Assembly (NCBI GenBank): GCA_003209475.1
Contig: QCQY01000002.1
Location: 29,199 to 93,198, forward strand
Direction: 5' to 3'
From: Prochlorococcus sp. AG-459-B06
Lineage (GTDB): Bacteria; Cyanobacteriota; Cyanobacteriia; PCC-6307; Cyanobiaceae
DNA length: 64,000 nt
Shown here: positions 45,683 through 57,927 of the stretch, one piece after another
Numbering within the stretch: the stretch's first letter is position 1
Layout of the letters: every line of letters begins with the position of its first letter
The notes under the pieces: generated by a model
The model's input: the letters and a program-made list of their open reading frames with translations, nothing else
Database searches by the model: none
What the model was told of the DNA's origin: nothing
Made by a program: the position numbers and the translations under genes

Positions 45683-46882
45683 CTAATCAACTTGAACTCT
45701 CGGCAATCTATTTTTAAAAGAACAAAGAATTTCCCAAGGAATAGTATTAGATTCCCTTGCCCAATCAATTGGAGAAATTGTTTTATCGCCTTCAGATCCT
45801 AGTAATACCATAGTACTACCAACTTTAATTTCATCTGAATCAGTTATGTCAACCATCATTTGATCCATAGTTATGGATCCAACTTGGGGATAAAGTTTAT
45901 TATTATGGATAACGTTTATCTTTCCTGAAAGATTTCTTGGAACTCCATCTGCGTATCCAATACTTAATACAGCTAACTTAGTTTTTCTTCTACTTACAAA
46001 CTTTCCTCCATAACTTACACTTACACCTTGATCGATAATCCTTATAAAAGCTACTTTAACTTTCAAAAATAAAGCTGGTTTAAGTAATAAATTTTTGTCT
46101 ATTTTAGCTAGAGGACTGTATCCATACATAGAAAGCCCAACACGTACCATATGAAAATGAAAATCTTTGTTAAGAAGCATTCCCGCAGAATTGGCCAAAT
46201 GAATTTTGATATTGTGATCACTATCAACGTTAATTTGCTTTAATAATTCATTAAACTTTACTCTTTGTAATTGAGTACTGCTTTTAGGGTCTAATGGGTA
46301 ATCTTCATCTGCAGATGATAAATGACTATATATTCCTTCTATTGAAATGTTTTCAAAAGATTTTATTTTTTCAAATTCCTGAATAAACTTATCAGATTCA
46401 AATCCTAATCTTGACATTCCAGTATCAACCTTAAGATGTAGAGAAAATTTCAACCCAACCTGCTTACCAATATTGTTGCAAATTAAACACTCTCTAAGAC
46501 TACTGATAGTTGGCATAAGATCATTTTTAAAGGCTATTATTAAATCCTTTTTCGTAAATAGATTTCCCAAAACAAGAATTGGTTTGTTAACTCCAGAAGA
46601 ACGGAGCTTAATCCCTTCTTTTAAAGTGGCAACTCCTAATTGCGAAGCTCCACCTTTGATTGCATATTCTGATACTACTTTTGAATCATGTCCATATCCA
46701 TCAGCTTTAACAACTGCCATAAATTGACAATTTTTGCTTAATTTAGATCTTAACTGCCTTACATTTTTTTCTATTGCTTCACCATTGACTTCAATCCAGG
46801 CTCTTTGTTTCGGATCTATATCTCTATCAAAATTTGTATATTTTTTAAAATGAAATCGCTTATTTGTTTGCCGAATTTGCAT
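45683..46882 (-). CDS. alr: Alanine racemase
   Basis: AVVKADGYGHDS PLP-lysine motif; VDTGMSRLGF; SIGYADGVPR. Confidence 0.97.
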   Translation of the reverse strand: MQIRQTNKRFHFKKYTNFDRDIDPKQRAWIEVNGEAIEKNVRQLRSKLSKNCQFMAVVKADGYGHDSKVVSEYAIKGGASQLGVATLKEGIKLRSSGVNKPILVLGNLFTKKDLIIAFKNDLMPTISSLRECLICNNIGKQVGLKFSLHLKVDTGMSRLGFESDKFIQEFEKIKSFENISIEGIYSHLSSADEDYPLDPKSSTQLQRVKFNELLKQINVDSDHNIKIHLANSAGMLLNKDFHFHMVRVGLSMYGYSPLAKIDKNLLLKPALFLKVKVAFIRIIDQGVSVSYGGKFVSRRKTKLAVLSIGYADGVPRNLSGKINVIHNNKLYPQVGSITMDQMMVDITDSDEIKVGSTMVLLGSEGDKTISPIDWARESNTIPWEILCSFKNRLPRVQVD

Positions 46883-46950
46883 TAACTTTGCACAATTACA
46901 TGCGCTTATTTAAATATACAGTTAGCATGACATGTAAATTGTATTTTGGC

Positions 46951-47457
46951 ATGGGCCAGACTCTAGTTTTAAATGCATCTTATGAACCTTTAAACATCAC
47001 TTCTTGGCGAAGAGCCATTATTTTGATGATCAAAGGTAAAGCAGAAAGCTTAGAGGAAGATAATTCATATTCGATACATTGCGGTAGAAAATTGCCGACA
47101 GTTATAAGACTTCGTTACTACGTAAAGGTCCCTTTTAGAGAAGTTTCTTTAACAAGAAAAAATATTCTTCTGAGAGATAATAATTCTTGCCAGTACTGTA
47201 ACTATCGGGGAAGTGACCTATCAATAGATCATGTTTTACCGAGAAGCAGGGGTGGGACAGACAACTGGGAAAATGTTACTACAGCATGTCTCAGATGTAA
47301 TGTACAAAAAGGTAACCGAACCCCAGAAGAGGCAAATATGCCTTTAAAACGCAATCCTTATCGTCCACTTAGTAATCTTAATTTTGAGGCCACAAGACAA
47401 ATTGACTCTGGCAGACATAAAGAATGGAGTAAATACGTAATAGGAATTACAATCTAA
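46951..47457 (+). CDS. HNH endonuclease family protein
   Basis: MGQTLVLNASYEPLNITSWRRAIILMIKGKAE; CQYCNYRGSDLSIDHVLPRSRGGTDNWENVTTACLRCNVQKGNRTPEEA; internal ATG at 46951 preferred over 46864. Confidence 0.9.
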   Translation: MGQTLVLNASYEPLNITSWRRAIILMIKGKAESLEEDNSYSIHCGRKLPTVIRLRYYVKVPFREVSLTRKNILLRDNNSCQYCNYRGSDLSIDHVLPRSRGGTDNWENVTTACLRCNVQKGNRTPEEANMPLKRNPYRPLSNLNFEATRQIDSGRHKEWSKYVIGITI

Positions 47458-47471
47458 TAAAAAATAAAATC

Positions 47472-48566
47472 TTAATTTACTTCGTTAGTAAAATCTTCCA
47501 TCATTCTTTTTTGTTCTTGCGCTATACATGCATCAATCACTTCATCCAATTGACCAGCAAGAATTGGTTCTAGTGAAAAATTGGAGCCTAATCTATGATC
47601 AGTTGTCCTGTTATCTTTAAAATTATAAGTTCTAATTTTTTCACTCCTATCACCTGTTCCGACCTGGGAAAGCCTTTGTGATCTCTCTTTTGCATTGGCT
47701 TCTTTTAATTGAATTTCATATAATTTAGCTCTTAAAATTTCCATTGCTCGTTCGCGATTTTGCAACTGTGATCTCTCTTGAGTACAAAAAACTCTTATTC
47801 CTGTAGGTTTGTGGAGAAGATCAATAGCTGTCTCTACCTTATTAACATTTTGTCCCCCTGCTCCTCCTGATCTTGCTGTACCAACCTCTAGATCAGTTGG
47901 ATCAATCTTAACCTCAACAGGATCAGCCTCAGGCATGACGGCTACTGTAGCAGTCGAGGTGTGAACTCTACCTTGAGATTCAGTAGCTGGAACTCTCTGG
48001 ACTCTATGTACACCGGCCTCAAATTTAAGTTGACTATATACAGAATCTCCCTTAACGGAGATAACTAACTCCTTAAATCCTCCTATATCTGACTCCGAAG
48101 CACTAACAGGTTTTACAGACCATCCAATTTTTTGTCCATATCTTTCATACATTCTTGCTAAATCACCCGCCCAAATACAAGCCTCGTTTCCTCCAGCACC
48201 GGCTCTGATTTCTAACATTACACTTCTCTCATCTCTTGGATCTTTTGGTAATAAAGCGATTGTCGTTTTTTGAATCAATTCATTCTTAAATTCCTCTAGA
48301 GTTATTAACTCCTCATTTATCAAAGATTCCATTTCTTTATCATTTCTATTCTCTTTTAGTAGATTTTTTGAATCTTCGATTTCTTTAGCAGTATCAAGCA
48401 ACTTATTAAAATCAATCACCAACGGTTCCAATTTTGACCTTTCTCTTGCTATTGATTCTAATTTTTTTGGATCATTAGCTATATCAGGATCTGCAAGCTG
48501 CACTTCCAAATTTTCAAAATTTTCTGAAGCAGTTTTCAACCTTGCAATTAATGTTGTGTATTCCAA
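47472..48566 (-). CDS. prfA: Peptide chain release factor 1
   Basis: [38 protein letters not shown] (GGQ). Confidence 0.98.
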   Translation of the reverse strand: MEYTTLIARLKTASENFENLEVQLADPDIANDPKKLESIARERSKLEPLVIDFNKLLDTAKEIEDSKNLLKENRNDKEMESLINEELITLEEFKNELIQKTTIALLPKDPRDERSVMLEIRAGAGGNEACIWAGDLARMYERYGQKIGWSVKPVSASESDIGGFKELVISVKGDSVYSQLKFEAGVHRVQRVPATESQGRVHTSTATVAVMPEADPVEVKIDPTDLEVGTARSGGAGGQNVNKVETAIDLLHKPTGIRVFCTQERSQLQNRERAMEILRAKLYEIQLKEANAKERSQRLSQVGTGDRSEKIRTYNFKDNRTTDHRLGSNFSLEPILAGQLDEVIDACIAQEQKRMMEDFTNEVN

Positions 48567-48594
48567 TTGAAATTGTGCTTAATTTTTGAAAATT

Positions 48595-48855
48595 CTATTT
48601 TTTAGAATCTTTTTCTTCTTTTTGATCTTTTGATGTGGCTGAATTAGCTGAGCCCATTCCATATTTTTTCATGAATCTATCAACCCTACCTTCTGTATCA
48701 AGAATTTTTTGAGTTCCAGTGAAGAAAGGATGATTACCACTCCATACATCAACATGTAATTCAGGTTGTGTGGAGCCAGTCGTCATTACAACTTCTCCAT
48801 TACAAATAACTTTTGAATCTGGATACCATTTTGGGTGTATTTCTGATTTTGGCAT
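48595..48855 (-). CDS. rpmE: 50S ribosomal protein L31 (cysteine-poor, Zn-independent type)
   Basis: MPKSEIHPKWYPDSKVICNGEVVMTTGSTQPELHVDVWSGNHPFFTG. Confidence 0.95.
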   Translation of the reverse strand: MPKSEIHPKWYPDSKVICNGEVVMTTGSTQPELHVDVWSGNHPFFTGTQKILDTEGRVDRFMKKYGMGSANSATSKDQKEEKDSKK

Positions 48856-48868
48856 GATTTAAATTCCT

Positions 48869-49279
48869 TTAACGTTTAGAGAATTGAGGAGCTTTTCTCG
48901 CTTTTTTAAGACCATACTTTCTTCTTTCCTTAGCTCTAGGATCTCTACTGAGATGGCCTTCAGTTTTTAGAGGTTTCCTATTGTCAGGAGATAGTTCACA
49001 AAGTGCTCTTGCTGCTCCTTGCTTGATAGCATCTGCTTGACCAGTCAATCCACCACCAAAAACATTTACCAAAATATCATAAGAGTTTTCAAGACCTAAT
49101 GTTTGCAAAGGTGCTTTTATTGAATTTAAGTAAAGAGGATTAAAGTTCAAGTAATCATCTCCAGAACGACCATTAATTTTTATTAGTCCATTTCCTGGAA
49201 TCAAGCGAACTCTAGCTACTGAAGTTTTTCTTCTTCCAGTTCCCCAGTAAACAGCTTTGTTTTTTATTTGACTATTCAT
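48869..49279 (-). CDS. rpsI: 30S ribosomal protein S9
   Basis: [20 protein letters not shown] ... [25 protein letters not shown]. Confidence 0.98.
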   Translation of the reverse strand: MNSQIKNKAVYWGTGRRKTSVARVRLIPGNGLIKINGRSGDDYLNFNPLYLNSIKAPLQTLGLENSYDILVNVFGGGLTGQADAIKQGAARALCELSPDNRKPLKTEGHLSRDPRAKERRKYGLKKARKAPQFSKR

Positions 49280-49288
49280 TTTGATGAA

Positions 49289-49720
49289 TTAACTATTTAA
49301 TAATACAGGATTCTGAGCAGCATGAGGATGATCAGCACCTTTATAAACTTTTAGTTTTTTAAATTGCTGTCTTCCTAAAGAGTTATGTGGCAGCATACCC
49401 TTAACAGCTTGCTCGATGATTCTTTCAGGAATTCTTTCTTGTAGAGACTCAAATTTTTCAATTTTCATTCCTCCTGGTCTTCCAGAATGTCTCCTATACA
49501 ACTTTTGTGATGCTTTTTTACCTGTTACCTCAACTTTTTCAGCATTTACTACAATGACAAAATCTCCAGTATCCAGATGAGGAGAAAAAGTTGGTTTATT
49601 CTTACCTCTTAATACAGTGGCAATTTCTGTAGCAAGTCTCCCTAGTGTCTTATCTTTTGCGTCAACTAAAAACCAATTTCTTTCAATGGTTTCTAAAGAT
49701 GGAGTAATTGTTTTATTCAT
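49289..49720 (-). CDS. rplM: 50S ribosomal protein L13
   Basis: [28 protein letters not shown]. Confidence 0.98.
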   Translation of the reverse strand: MNKTITPSLETIERNWFLVDAKDKTLGRLATEIATVLRGKNKPTFSPHLDTGDFVIVVNAEKVEVTGKKASQKLYRRHSGRPGGMKIEKFESLQERIPERIIEQAVKGMLPHNSLGRQQFKKLKVYKGADHPHAAQNPVLLNS

Positions 49721-49835
49721 TTACCAAATTTATGCAAATAAATTTAAAGTTAGTCCTAAATTCTACCTTATTAGAGGAATATTAAACAACAGTTTTGAAT
49801 GATTTACACAAATAATCCGCTTAATTAAACTTTAC

Positions 49836-50642
49836 TTAAGAAAAACCCTTAATTAAAAATAGAGGGAACAAATCATTGTTATTAATCTTTTTAAAAACAT
49901 TTTCTTTATATACAGCATTTACAAAACATAATCCCTTAGCAGGAGCAGATTCTTTAACATCATTTTTCTTTTTGTTTACCCATCTATCTGTAAAAATTTC
50001 TGGCGAAATTTTTTTTTCTCCAACTAAAACTAGTTGACCAACAATTAAACGAACCATTCCATATAAAAAACCAGTAGCTTTAATATCAACTAAAATCAAA
50101 TCTTCTACTCTTTGAATATCTATATTTTTTATTTTTGTAATAGAGTTTGTTCTATTACTACCACTTTTCTGAAAAGCAAAAAAATCATGTTCTCCTTCCA
50201 TTGTCTTGGATACATTTAACATTAAAACTTCATCTAATACTTTTTGATATCTATGCCATGACCAATTATTAATGAACAAGTTAGGGAATTTACTGTTATT
50301 AATGACATATCGATAATGTCTATACATTGCTGAATAGCATGCATGCCAACTATCTTTAACCTCAACTGATTCCAAGATCCTAATTGTTGAGGGTAAAAGA
50401 CTATTTAAGACATCAGAATAACTATTTCCTGGAATAACACAATCAACATCAAAGTGTACTACTTGACCTGATGCATGAACTCCAGCATCAGTCCTGCCTG
50501 CTGCAAAAGTCTTTACTGTGTGATTTGTAATCTTTAAGAGAGCCCTGTCTAAAACTTCTTGAACAGTACTTGCATTTTTTTGTTTTTGCCAACCTGAATA
50601 ATGAGATCCATCATATTGGACTAGTAAAGCTACCCTTTTCAA
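49836..50642 (-). CDS. truA: tRNA pseudouridine synthase A
   Basis: VQYDGSHYSGWQKQ, AAGRTDAGVHASGQVVHFD. Confidence 0.97.
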   Translation of the reverse strand: MKRVALLVQYDGSHYSGWQKQKNASTVQEVLDRALLKITNHTVKTFAAGRTDAGVHASGQVVHFDVDCVIPGNSYSDVLNSLLPSTIRILESVEVKDSWHACYSAMYRHYRYVINNSKFPNLFINNWSWHRYQKVLDEVLMLNVSKTMEGEHDFFAFQKSGSNRTNSITKIKNIDIQRVEDLILVDIKATGFLYGMVRLIVGQLVLVGEKKISPEIFTDRWVNKKKNDVKESAPAKGLCFVNAVYKENVFKKINNNDLFPLFLIKGFS

Positions 50643-50679
50643 AAGTTATTTTTTAGTAAAAGCCCCTTTATTAACTAAC

Positions 50680-51030
50680 TTAAACAAGCTCGATAATAGC
50701 CATCTGAGCGTTATCACCTTTTCTAGATACAGTTCTGACTATTCGTGTATAGCCACCATTTCTGTCTCCATATCTTTCCTTTGCTTTTTCAAATAATGAA
50801 TGCACTAATTTCTTATCATAAATGTATCCAATAGCCCTTCTCCTAGAAGCCAAACTTCCCTCTTTCGCGAGTGAAATCATTCTTTCAGCTTCATTTCTTA
50901 AAGCTTTTGCCCGAGCTTTTGTTGTCGTTACTCTACCTTCCCTAATTAATTGTGTTGTTAAACCTCTTAGAAGTGCTTTCCTCTGGTCAGCAGGTTTACT
51001 TAATAATGGAATTCTAAGTTGGTGTCTCAT
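50680..51030 (-). CDS. rplQ: 50S ribosomal protein L17
   Basis: [40 protein letters not shown]. Confidence 0.98.
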   Translation of the reverse strand: MRHQLRIPLLSKPADQRKALLRGLTTQLIREGRVTTTKARAKALRNEAERMISLAKEGSLASRRRAIGYIYDKKLVHSLFEKAKERYGDRNGGYTRIVRTVSRKGDNAQMAIIELV

Positions 51031-51044
51031 AATCTTAAAAATGG

Positions 51045-51983
51045 TTAAACAGATGTTCTGCTTTGTGGAATAGAAATACCGATGCGCTCAAGAGCCTCAA
51101 TAACCTCATCTGCAGATTTAGAGCCAAAGTTCTTAATTTCAAGAAGATCTTCATAGCTAAAGCCCATTAAATCCGAAACTGAGTTAACTTGCGCCCGTTT
51201 CAGACAATTATATGCTCTAACGGACAAGTTTAGTTCCTCCAGAGGAATTTGAGCTTCAGGAGATGGTTCAGGTTCTTCAGGAATTTCCTCAACCATTGTG
51301 ACAGTAGCAAGGGGCTGAAAAAGTTCTATTAACTGATTTGCAGCTTCAGCAATAGCATCGTCAGGACTTGTTGAACCATCCGTTACGACTTCCATTTTTA
51401 ATCTTTCTCTTCCCGTTCCACCTTCTGCTACAGCAGTTTCATCAATCGTAAAGTTCACTCTCTTTACTGGCATAAATACAGCATCTATTTGAAGTAAATC
51501 AATAGCAGTTATCTCTTCACTCTTACGGTCTACGGGTCTATATCCAACACCTCTTTCAACATGGATTTCCAACTCTAAGTTATGACCCTCCTGAATAGTC
51601 GCGATCGGTTTTTCGCCATCAACAATTTCAACTTGAGAGGAGAATTGGATGTCATTCGCCTTCACCTGCATTGGACCGCTCGCTACTAACCTGCCGATTT
51701 CGAGCTCTGGATTTGAACTATTTATTGATAGTTGCTTGCAATTAAGAAGAATATCTAAAACGTCTTCTCTAATTCCTGGAATAGTGGCATATTCATGATT
51801 AATTCCTGCTATTCTTACTGCGGTAACTGCACTCCCTTCAAGTCCTCCCATAAGGACTCTTCTAAGGGAATTACCCAAAGTTGTAGCTTGTCCCCTCTCT
51901 AGAGGGCCAATTAAAAAAGTTCCTGTTTGGGAGCGATCATCTGCTATTTGATGGTCGATTCTGTCAATCTGGTATTGCGACAC
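51045..51983 (-). CDS. rpoA: RNA polymerase alpha subunit (GTG start)
   Basis: [38 protein letters not shown]; alpha-[24 protein letters not shown]. Confidence 0.99.
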   Translation of the reverse strand: MSQYQIDRIDHQIADDRSQTGTFLIGPLERGQATTLGNSLRRVLMGGLEGSAVTAVRIAGINHEYATIPGIREDVLDILLNCKQLSINSSNPELEIGRLVASGPMQVKANDIQFSSQVEIVDGEKPIATIQEGHNLELEIHVERGVGYRPVDRKSEEITAIDLLQIDAVFMPVKRVNFTIDETAVAEGGTGRERLKMEVVTDGSTSPDDAIAEAANQLIELFQPLATVTMVEEIPEEPEPSPEAQIPLEELNLSVRAYNCLKRAQVNSVSDLMGFSYEDLLEIKNFGSKSADEVIEALERIGISIPQSRTSV

Positions 51984-52037
51984 GGAAAATAATGAGGTTA
52001 AGAGTTTTTTTTGGGGGGGGTTGAGAATGGTTAAGAT

Positions 52038-52430
52038 CTAAACGCGTCTCCGTTTAGGTCTTCTACATCCATTATGAGGTAATGGAGTTACATCTCTTAT
52101 TAGAGTTATTTCTAATCCGGCCACTTGTAAAGCTCTTATGGCCGTTTCCCTACCTGCGCCAGGTCCTCTAACTAGTACTTCTATTTGTCTCATACCTTGA
52201 TCAAGTGCTCTTCTAGCTGCAGCTTCAGCAGCTGTTTGAGCAGCAAATGGCGTACCTTTGCGAGCGCCTTTAAATCCACTTGCCCCTGCAGAAGACCAAG
52301 AAATTACATGGCCAGAGGTGTCAGTAATTGAGACGATGGTATTATTAAATGTGCTTTGAATATGTACCACACCATTGGGTACATTACGTTTAGATTTCTT
52401 TGAACCTGTTTTTTTTACTGTAGCTGCCAT
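52038..52430 (-). CDS. rpsK: 30S ribosomal protein S11
   Basis: [44 protein letters not shown]. Confidence 0.98.
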   Translation of the reverse strand: MAATVKKTGSKKSKRNVPNGVVHIQSTFNNTIVSITDTSGHVISWSSAGASGFKGARKGTPFAAQTAAEAAARRALDQGMRQIEVLVRGPGAGRETAIRALQVAGLEITLIRDVTPLPHNGCRRPKRRRV

Positions 52431-52474
52431 GATGTTTTAATTTAATACTTCAATTTGTAAATAGATTTAGTTTT

Positions 52475-52840
52475 TTATTTTTTTCTTCCAGCAACTGTTT
52501 TCCTAGAACCCCGTCTTGTTCTTGCATTGGTTCTTGTTCTTTGGCCTCTTACTGGAAGACTCATTCTATGTCTTCTTCCTCTTACACACCCTATATCTTG
52601 TAGACGTTTTAAAGCCATTCCTTCTTTTCTTCTCAAATCACCTTCTAAAGTGAATTCTTCTGTAGCACCTCTAAGCTTTTGAACATCAGAATCTGAAAGG
52701 TCTTTGACACGAGTATCAGGGTTTACACCCGTATTAGCAAGAATTAGCTTAGATCTCGTTAAACCAATTCCATAGACGTATGTAAGTGCAATTTCAACTC
52801 GCTTTTCGCGAGGTATGTCAATTCCTGCAATCCTGGCCAC
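52475..52840 (-). CDS. rpsM: 30S ribosomal protein S13
   Basis: [26 protein letters not shown]. Confidence 0.98.
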   Translation of the reverse strand: MARIAGIDIPREKRVEIALTYVYGIGLTRSKLILANTGVNPDTRVKDLSDSDVQKLRGATEEFTLEGDLRRKEGMALKRLQDIGCVRGRRHRMSLPVRGQRTRTNARTRRGSRKTVAGRKK

Positions 52841-52881
52841 GTGTTTTGAATAAGTAAAAGTTTGAATTTAAGGGTTGAAAT

Positions 52882-52998
52882 TTAACCCTGACGCTGTTTA
52901 TTGCGAGGTCTTTTCTTGTTTATAACATAGATTTTACCTCTTCTCCTCACGATCTGATCGTCAGGACTAATTTTTTTGACTGAAGATCTGACCTTCAT
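52882..52998 (-). CDS. rpmJ: 50S ribosomal protein L36 (cysteine-less)
   Basis: 38 aa [38 protein letters not shown]; not in ORF track; between adk and rpsM. Confidence 0.95.
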   Translation of the reverse strand: MKVRSSVKKISPDDQIVRRRGKIYVINKKRPRNKQRQG

Positions 52999-53042
52999 AG
53001 GGGTTTAACAAATAGACGTTAATACTATATTCTACATCATCA

Positions 53043-53591
53043 TCAAGCCATTTTTTGTTTGATATCAGAGGAAATGGTTTTTAAATCTCTATCGGCATCA
53101 ATATATTCTAACAATGAGAGATCCTTAAAATATTGAATTAATGGTTCTGTAGTTTTTTTATAAATTTCAACTCTTGTTCTAATTGTCTGTTCCGTATCAT
53201 CTTTTCTCCCTCTTAAAAGCAAACGCTTAATTAGTACTTCTTCTGGAATATCTAAATAAAAAACTAATTCCAAAGGTTGATTTATTTCATTCAAGACTTC
53301 ATTCAATGAATTTGCTTGAGATAAATTTCTTGGGTAACCATCTAGAATCCAACCTATATTATCCTTGACTAAATTTTGTCTTACTATCTTTAATACTAGT
53401 TGATCACTAACGAGTTCCCCTCGATTCATAATATCCTTTACCTGCATTCCAAGGGGAGTATTCATTTCGATTTCTTTTCTTAATAATTCACCAGTTGAAA
53501 GGTGTAAGTAAGAATTAGTTTGACTTAGCAATTCCGCTTGAGTCCCTTTCCCTGCTCCAGGAGCTCCTAAAAATAATAAATGTTTCTTCAT
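53043..53591 (-). CDS. adk: Adenylate kinase
   Basis: [30 protein letters not shown]. Confidence 0.97.
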   Translation of the reverse strand: MKKHLLFLGAPGAGKGTQAELLSQTNSYLHLSTGELLRKEIEMNTPLGMQVKDIMNRGELVSDQLVLKIVRQNLVKDNIGWILDGYPRNLSQANSLNEVLNEINQPLELVFYLDIPEEVLIKRLLLRGRKDDTEQTIRTRVEIYKKTTEPLIQYFKDLSLLEYIDADRDLKTISSDIKQKMA

Positions 53592-54910
53592 TAATTGTTA
53601 ATTAGTCCCTCATACCTTTGGGAAATAACATAAGTTTGAATTTGCTTAGCAGTATCTATAGCAACACCCACAAGAATAAGTAATGAAGTTGCTCCTAAAC
53701 CTTGAAAGGTCTGAACATTTGTAGCTCTCTCTACTGCAGCTGGGATTATCGCTACTGAACCCAGAAATAATCCCCCCAATAAAGTCAATCTATTTTGTAT
53801 ACCTGATAGGTAGTTTGCTGTATTAGTTCCTGGTCTAACTCCTGGTATCGCGACTCCTCCTTTCTTTAAATTTGAAGCCACATCAACTGGATTAATAGTA
53901 AGAGATGCATAAAAATAGGAGAAACCCAAAATCAAGGAGAAGAATGTAAGTGCATATGGCCATGGATTAGAAGATCCGGGATTTAAACTACTGGCTAACT
54001 TAATTAAGACTGGATTGCCCGTAACATTAGCAATAGTAATAGGTAAAAAAATTAAAGCAGATGCAAATATGATTGGCATGACTCCTCCTGCATTTAATTT
54101 CAAAGGTAAATAACTTTGCCTTGTAGGAAGTAGTGTTGAATTTCCTATCTGCCTTTTTGCACTAACAATAGGAATGCGTCTTGCTCCCTCTTGGACAAAA
54201 ATTATCCCAACAATTGTCAGTAAAAATACTCCAAGTAAAACTGCTATACCTAAAACATCTCCTCTATCCCCAGTTTGAGCTTTTTCAATGGTTGAACTTA
54301 GAGCCTTAGGCAAAGTCGAAACAATATTCAAAAAAATTACCAGTGAAGCTCCTTGACCTATCCCTTTTTCCGTAATAATTTCACTAAACCACATTACTAA
54401 CATTGAGCCAGTAACTAAGGCAATGGAGGTTTGTAAGACAAATGTAGTTTCACTTATCCCCTGGATAGCATATTGTCTGAGAATTAAGGAAAAAATTATA
54501 CTTTGCAAAAACCCCCATCCTAATGAAACATATCTTGTTATTTGAGCAATTTTTCTTCTTCCCGCTTCTCCTTCATTTTTTTGTAAATCTTCAAGGACAG
54601 GCAATGAAGCTGTAAGAAGCTGGATAATAATTGATGCGTTGATAAAAGGTAGTATACCTAGTGCGAATATTCCTAAGGTTGAAATTCCTCCTCCAGTGAA
54701 AATATCTAAAAAACCTATTAATTGCCCCCCTTGATCTATAAAACTTTTAAAAGCAACCCTATCAATACCAGGCATGGGAATATATATACCAAGTCTTACT
54801 AAAAGGAGAAGACCTAAAGTAGTTAAAACTCTACTCCTTAGCTCTTTATTTAAAAATAATTGGGAAAGTATTTCAGAAGCGCTAGGATTTCTACTTTTGC
54901 TGACAAACAT
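53591..54910 (-). CDS. secY: Preprotein translocase subunit SecY
   Basis: [27 protein letters not shown], multiple TM. Confidence 0.98.
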   Translation of the reverse strand: MFVSKSRNPSASEILSQLFLNKELRSRVLTTLGLLLLVRLGIYIPMPGIDRVAFKSFIDQGGQLIGFLDIFTGGGISTLGIFALGILPFINASIIIQLLTASLPVLEDLQKNEGEAGRRKIAQITRYVSLGWGFLQSIIFSLILRQYAIQGISETTFVLQTSIALVTGSMLVMWFSEIITEKGIGQGASLVIFLNIVSTLPKALSSTIEKAQTGDRGDVLGIAVLLGVFLLTIVGIIFVQEGARRIPIVSAKRQIGNSTLLPTRQSYLPLKLNAGGVMPIIFASALIFLPITIANVTGNPVLIKLASSLNPGSSNPWPYALTFFSLILGFSYFYASLTINPVDVASNLKKGGVAIPGVRPGTNTANYLSGIQNRLTLLGGLFLGSVAIIPAAVERATNVQTFQGLGATSLLILVGVAIDTAKQIQTYVISQRYEGLINN

Positions 54911-54939
54911 TTTGAAGTTTACCTAAATTTTTAGTAAGT

Positions 54940-55407
54940 TTATTTATTATTTATAAGCTCGCAGGATCCACCTGCTTCCTCAATTTTTTGTTTTGCTACT
55001 TTTGTAAATGCATGAGCTTGGACTTTTAACTTTACATTAAGTTTTCCGTTACCAAGGATTTTTAAAGGAAATTTGGGCTTAAAGATCAATCCTTTTTTAA
55101 CTAGTGAGTCTAGATTAACAGTATCATTATCTTTGAAATCGTTTAATTTTTCTAAATTAATTATGGAAAAGTTCTTTTGATTAATTATTTCAAAGTGCTT
55201 TAATTTTGGAACTCTTCTGTATAAGGGCATTTGGCCACCCTCAAAACCTGGACGTGTGGGTCTTCCAGAACGTGACTTTTGTCCTCTCATTCCAAAACCA
55301 CATGATGCACCTTGGCCGGCTGCAATACCTCTACCCTTTCTTAATTTTTTCTTTCTCGAGCCAGAGTTTGATTTAAGTGTATTTAATGTTGAAGTCATAA
55401 TTTTCAA
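54940..55407 (-). CDS. rplO: 50S ribosomal protein L15
   Basis: [46 protein letters not shown]. Confidence 0.97.
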   Translation of the reverse strand: MKIMTSTLNTLKSNSGSRKKKLRKGRGIAAGQGASCGFGMRGQKSRSGRPTRPGFEGGQMPLYRRVPKLKHFEIINQKNFSIINLEKLNDFKDNDTVNLDSLVKKGLIFKPKFPLKILGNGKLNVKLKVQAHAFTKVAKQKIEEAGGSCELINNK

Positions 55408-56024
55408 GAGTAGAGCTGTTCAAGTGAGATGCCTCTCTCCCTTGAGGCAGATTTGTGTGTTCTTAATTGAGAAAGAGCTACCATAGCAGCTCTTGCATTA
55501 TTTAAAGGTGTTTTACTACCCAGTCTTTTTGCTAAGACATTTTTTATGCCGGCTAATTCTAAAACAGTTCTTATTGAACCACCAGCAATCACCCCTGTAC
55601 CTGGGGCAGCAGGTCTAATTAGAACATTAGCAGCACCATCTCGACCTTTAGATAAAGTCGGTATTGAGTTATTTGGGGTTAAGGGAACTCTAACAAGATT
55701 CTTTTTACCATCTGAAACTCCCTTTCTTACCGCACCAATGACATCCCCTGCTTTACCAACTCCAACTCCAACTTGACCTTTCTCATTACCTACAACAACA
55801 ATTGCCCTAAAACTCATTTTTTTTCCACCCTTAACAGTCTTAGAAACGCGTCGAATTTGAACAACTCTTTCTTGCCAATCAGAATCTCTCTCTAGATTTC
55901 TTGAATCACCTCTTCTGTTTCTTTTTCGATCATTACGATTATTCTTTTTTTGTTCTACGGGCATAGCTCCAGGAACGTTATTGTTCTTGGATTGAATTTC
56001 TTGTTTTGTTGGAGTGTCAGTCAT
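55404..56024 (-). CDS. rpsE: 30S ribosomal protein S5
   Basis: [37 protein letters not shown]. Confidence 0.98.
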   Translation of the reverse strand: MTDTPTKQEIQSKNNNVPGAMPVEQKKNNRNDRKRNRRGDSRNLERDSDWQERVVQIRRVSKTVKGGKKMSFRAIVVVGNEKGQVGVGVGKAGDVIGAVRKGVSDGKKNLVRVPLTPNNSIPTLSKGRDGAANVLIRPAAPGTGVIAGGSIRTVLELAGIKNVLAKRLGSKTPLNNARAAMVALSQLRTHKSASRERGISLEQLYS

Positions 56025-56040
56025 AGTAAAAAATTAAGAG

Positions 56041-56409
56041 TTAGAATTCTAGGCCGGCTTCACGAGCAGCGTCTGCAAGTGCCTTTACTCTGCCGTGATA
56101 TAAATTACCTCCACGGTCAAAAATTACTTGCTTAATACCTTTTTTTATAGCTCTCTTTGCTAATAATTTTCCAACTATGGAAGAAGAATTACAATCAGAA
56201 GTTAATTTCTCAGATTTTTCTCTTAGTTCCTTATCAACAGTTGAAGCTGAGCAAATAGTTGTTTGAGCGCTATCATCTATAACCTGAGCATAAATATGGT
56301 TATTGGAGCGAAAAACAGACAATCTTGGACGCGTTGCATCTCCAATTAAGAATCTCCTTAATCTTCTATGTCTTTTTTGGGTTTGTAATTTCCTGGAAAG
56401 TTTGGTCAT
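56041..56409 (-). CDS. rplR: 50S ribosomal protein L18
   Basis: [31 protein letters not shown] ... [26 protein letters not shown]. Confidence 0.98.
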   Translation of the reverse strand: MTKLSRKLQTQKRHRRLRRFLIGDATRPRLSVFRSNNHIYAQVIDDSAQTTICSASTVDKELREKSEKLTSDCNSSSIVGKLLAKRAIKKGIKQVIFDRGGNLYHGRVKALADAAREAGLEF

Positions 56410-56424
56410 TTTTTTTAATTGGAA

Positions 56425-56964
56425 TTATTTTTTGCCAGATTTACCGGCTTTTCTGAGAATTCTCTCATCATGGTATTTAATTCCTTTTCCTTTATATGGC
56501 TCTGGAGGTCTAATTGATCTGATTTTTGCTGCTTCATTTCCAACAATTTCCTTATCAATTCCAGAAACGGTAACGTTTGTATTACTCTCAACTTTGTATG
56601 TTATACCATCAGGGGGGATCATTTCTACAGGATGACTATATCCTGCACTTACAACTAAATTTTTACCTTTTACTTGTGCTCTTGATCCAACGCCAACAAT
56701 TTCTAGTTTCTTTGAAAAACCTTGAGTAACTCCTTCGACCATATTTGCAATTAAAGCTCTACATAAACCATGTCTCTGCCTTGAATATATTTTGGTTGTA
56801 GTAGGACTTACAACAACAGTATTATCTTTCTTATCAAAACTAACTCCCTCAGGCATGAGTCGTTTTAACTCACCCTTGGGGCCTTTCACTGTAACTGTTA
56901 ATCCATCAAAATCAACTGTAACTTTCTCTGGAATAAGTACTGGAGTTTTTCCTATTCTTGACAT
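56425..56964 (-). CDS. rplF: 50S ribosomal protein L6
   Basis: [45 protein letters not shown]. Confidence 0.98.
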   Translation of the reverse strand: MSRIGKTPVLIPEKVTVDFDGLTVTVKGPKGELKRLMPEGVSFDKKDNTVVVSPTTTKIYSRQRHGLCRALIANMVEGVTQGFSKKLEIVGVGSRAQVKGKNLVVSAGYSHPVEMIPPDGITYKVESNTNVTVSGIDKEIVGNEAAKIRSIRPPEPYKGKGIKYHDERILRKAGKSGKK

Positions 56965-56976
56965 GATTAATTCTCC

Positions 56977-57378
56977 TTAATAAACATAGCAGAGGACTTC
57001 GCCGCCAATGCCTTGCTTCCTAGCATCGCGATCACTCATAACGCCTTTAGAAGTTGATATTATGGCAACTCCAAGACCTCCAAGAACTTTTGGTAAACCT
57101 CTAGTATTTTTATATATTCTCAAACCAGGTTTACTAACTCTTTGCATAGATCGGATGGTAGGAAATTTGTTTTTTCCACTATATTTGAGGCCGAGTATTA
57201 TTTGTGATTTATAACCTTCACCTTCCTCGTTAATTTCAGAAATGAACCCCTCTTTTTGAAGCACTTTTGCAATACTTAGGGACATTTTTGAACCAGGGAT
57301 AGTTGTGGTTGTATGCTTTTTTTGACTCGCATTTCTAATTCGAGTAAGCATATCTGAAATAGGATCGTGATTTGACAT
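56977..57378 (-). CDS. rpsH: 30S ribosomal protein S8
   Basis: [18 protein letters not shown] ... [27 protein letters not shown]. Confidence 0.98.
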   Translation of the reverse strand: MSNHDPISDMLTRIRNASQKKHTTTTIPGSKMSLSIAKVLQKEGFISEINEEGEGYKSQIILGLKYSGKNKFPTIRSMQRVSKPGLRIYKNTRGLPKVLGGLGVAIISTSKGVMSDRDARKQGIGGEVLCYVY

Positions 57379-57387
57379 AGTTTTAAT

Positions 57388-57927
57388 TTAATTCTTACTA
57401 AAAGGCATTCCTAACTCCTGCAAAAGAGCTTTACCTTCTTGATCTGATTTTGCACTAGTGACAATAGTTATATCCATACCTCTTATTGAATCTATTTTAT
57501 CAAAAGAGATTTCAGGAAAAATTAATTGCTCTTTCACTCCAACAGTATAATTCCCTCTCCCATCAAAACTTTTAGGATTAACTCCTCTGAAGTCTCTTAT
57601 TCTTGGTAAAGCTAGATTTATAAATCTCTCCAAAAAGGAATACATCCTGTCTCCTCTCAAAGTGACAGTACAACCAATCGGCATGCCCTCACGAATTTTA
57701 AAACCCGCGATAGCTTTTTTGGCCCTAGTTACAAGAGCCTTTTGCCCTGTAATTGTTGCCATTTCGTTTAATGATGCTTCTAGAGCCTTCGAATTTGAAG
57801 CTGCCTCACCAAGACCTCTGTTAACGTTGACTTTGACAACTTTAGGAACTTGATGAATATTTTTAAGACCAAGGTCCTTTAAAAGTTTTGGTCTTATTGA
57901 TTCTTTGTAGCGATTTTTTAGAGTCAT
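57388..57927 (-). CDS. rplE: 50S ribosomal protein L5
   Basis: [44 protein letters not shown]. Confidence 0.98.
   Translation of the reverse strand: MTLKNRYKESIRPKLLKDLGLKNIHQVPKVVKVNVNRGLGEAASNSKALEASLNEMATITGQKALVTRAKKAIAGFKIREGMPIGCTVTLRGDRMYSFLERFINLALPRIRDFRGVNPKSFDGRGNYTVGVKEQLIFPEISFDKIDSIRGMDITIVTSAKSDQEGKALLQELGMPFSKN

Noticed and set aside
46864-46950. N-terminal extension of the HNH protein overlapping alr
   Set aside because: Family members begin at MxQxLVLNASYEPL; the upstream part is probably untranslated intergenic/alr overlap.
46951-47457. HNH endonuclease as a possible mobile/defence element
   Set aside because: The family (LVLNASYEPL...HNH) is a widespread housekeeping-type protein and nothing mobile flanks it.
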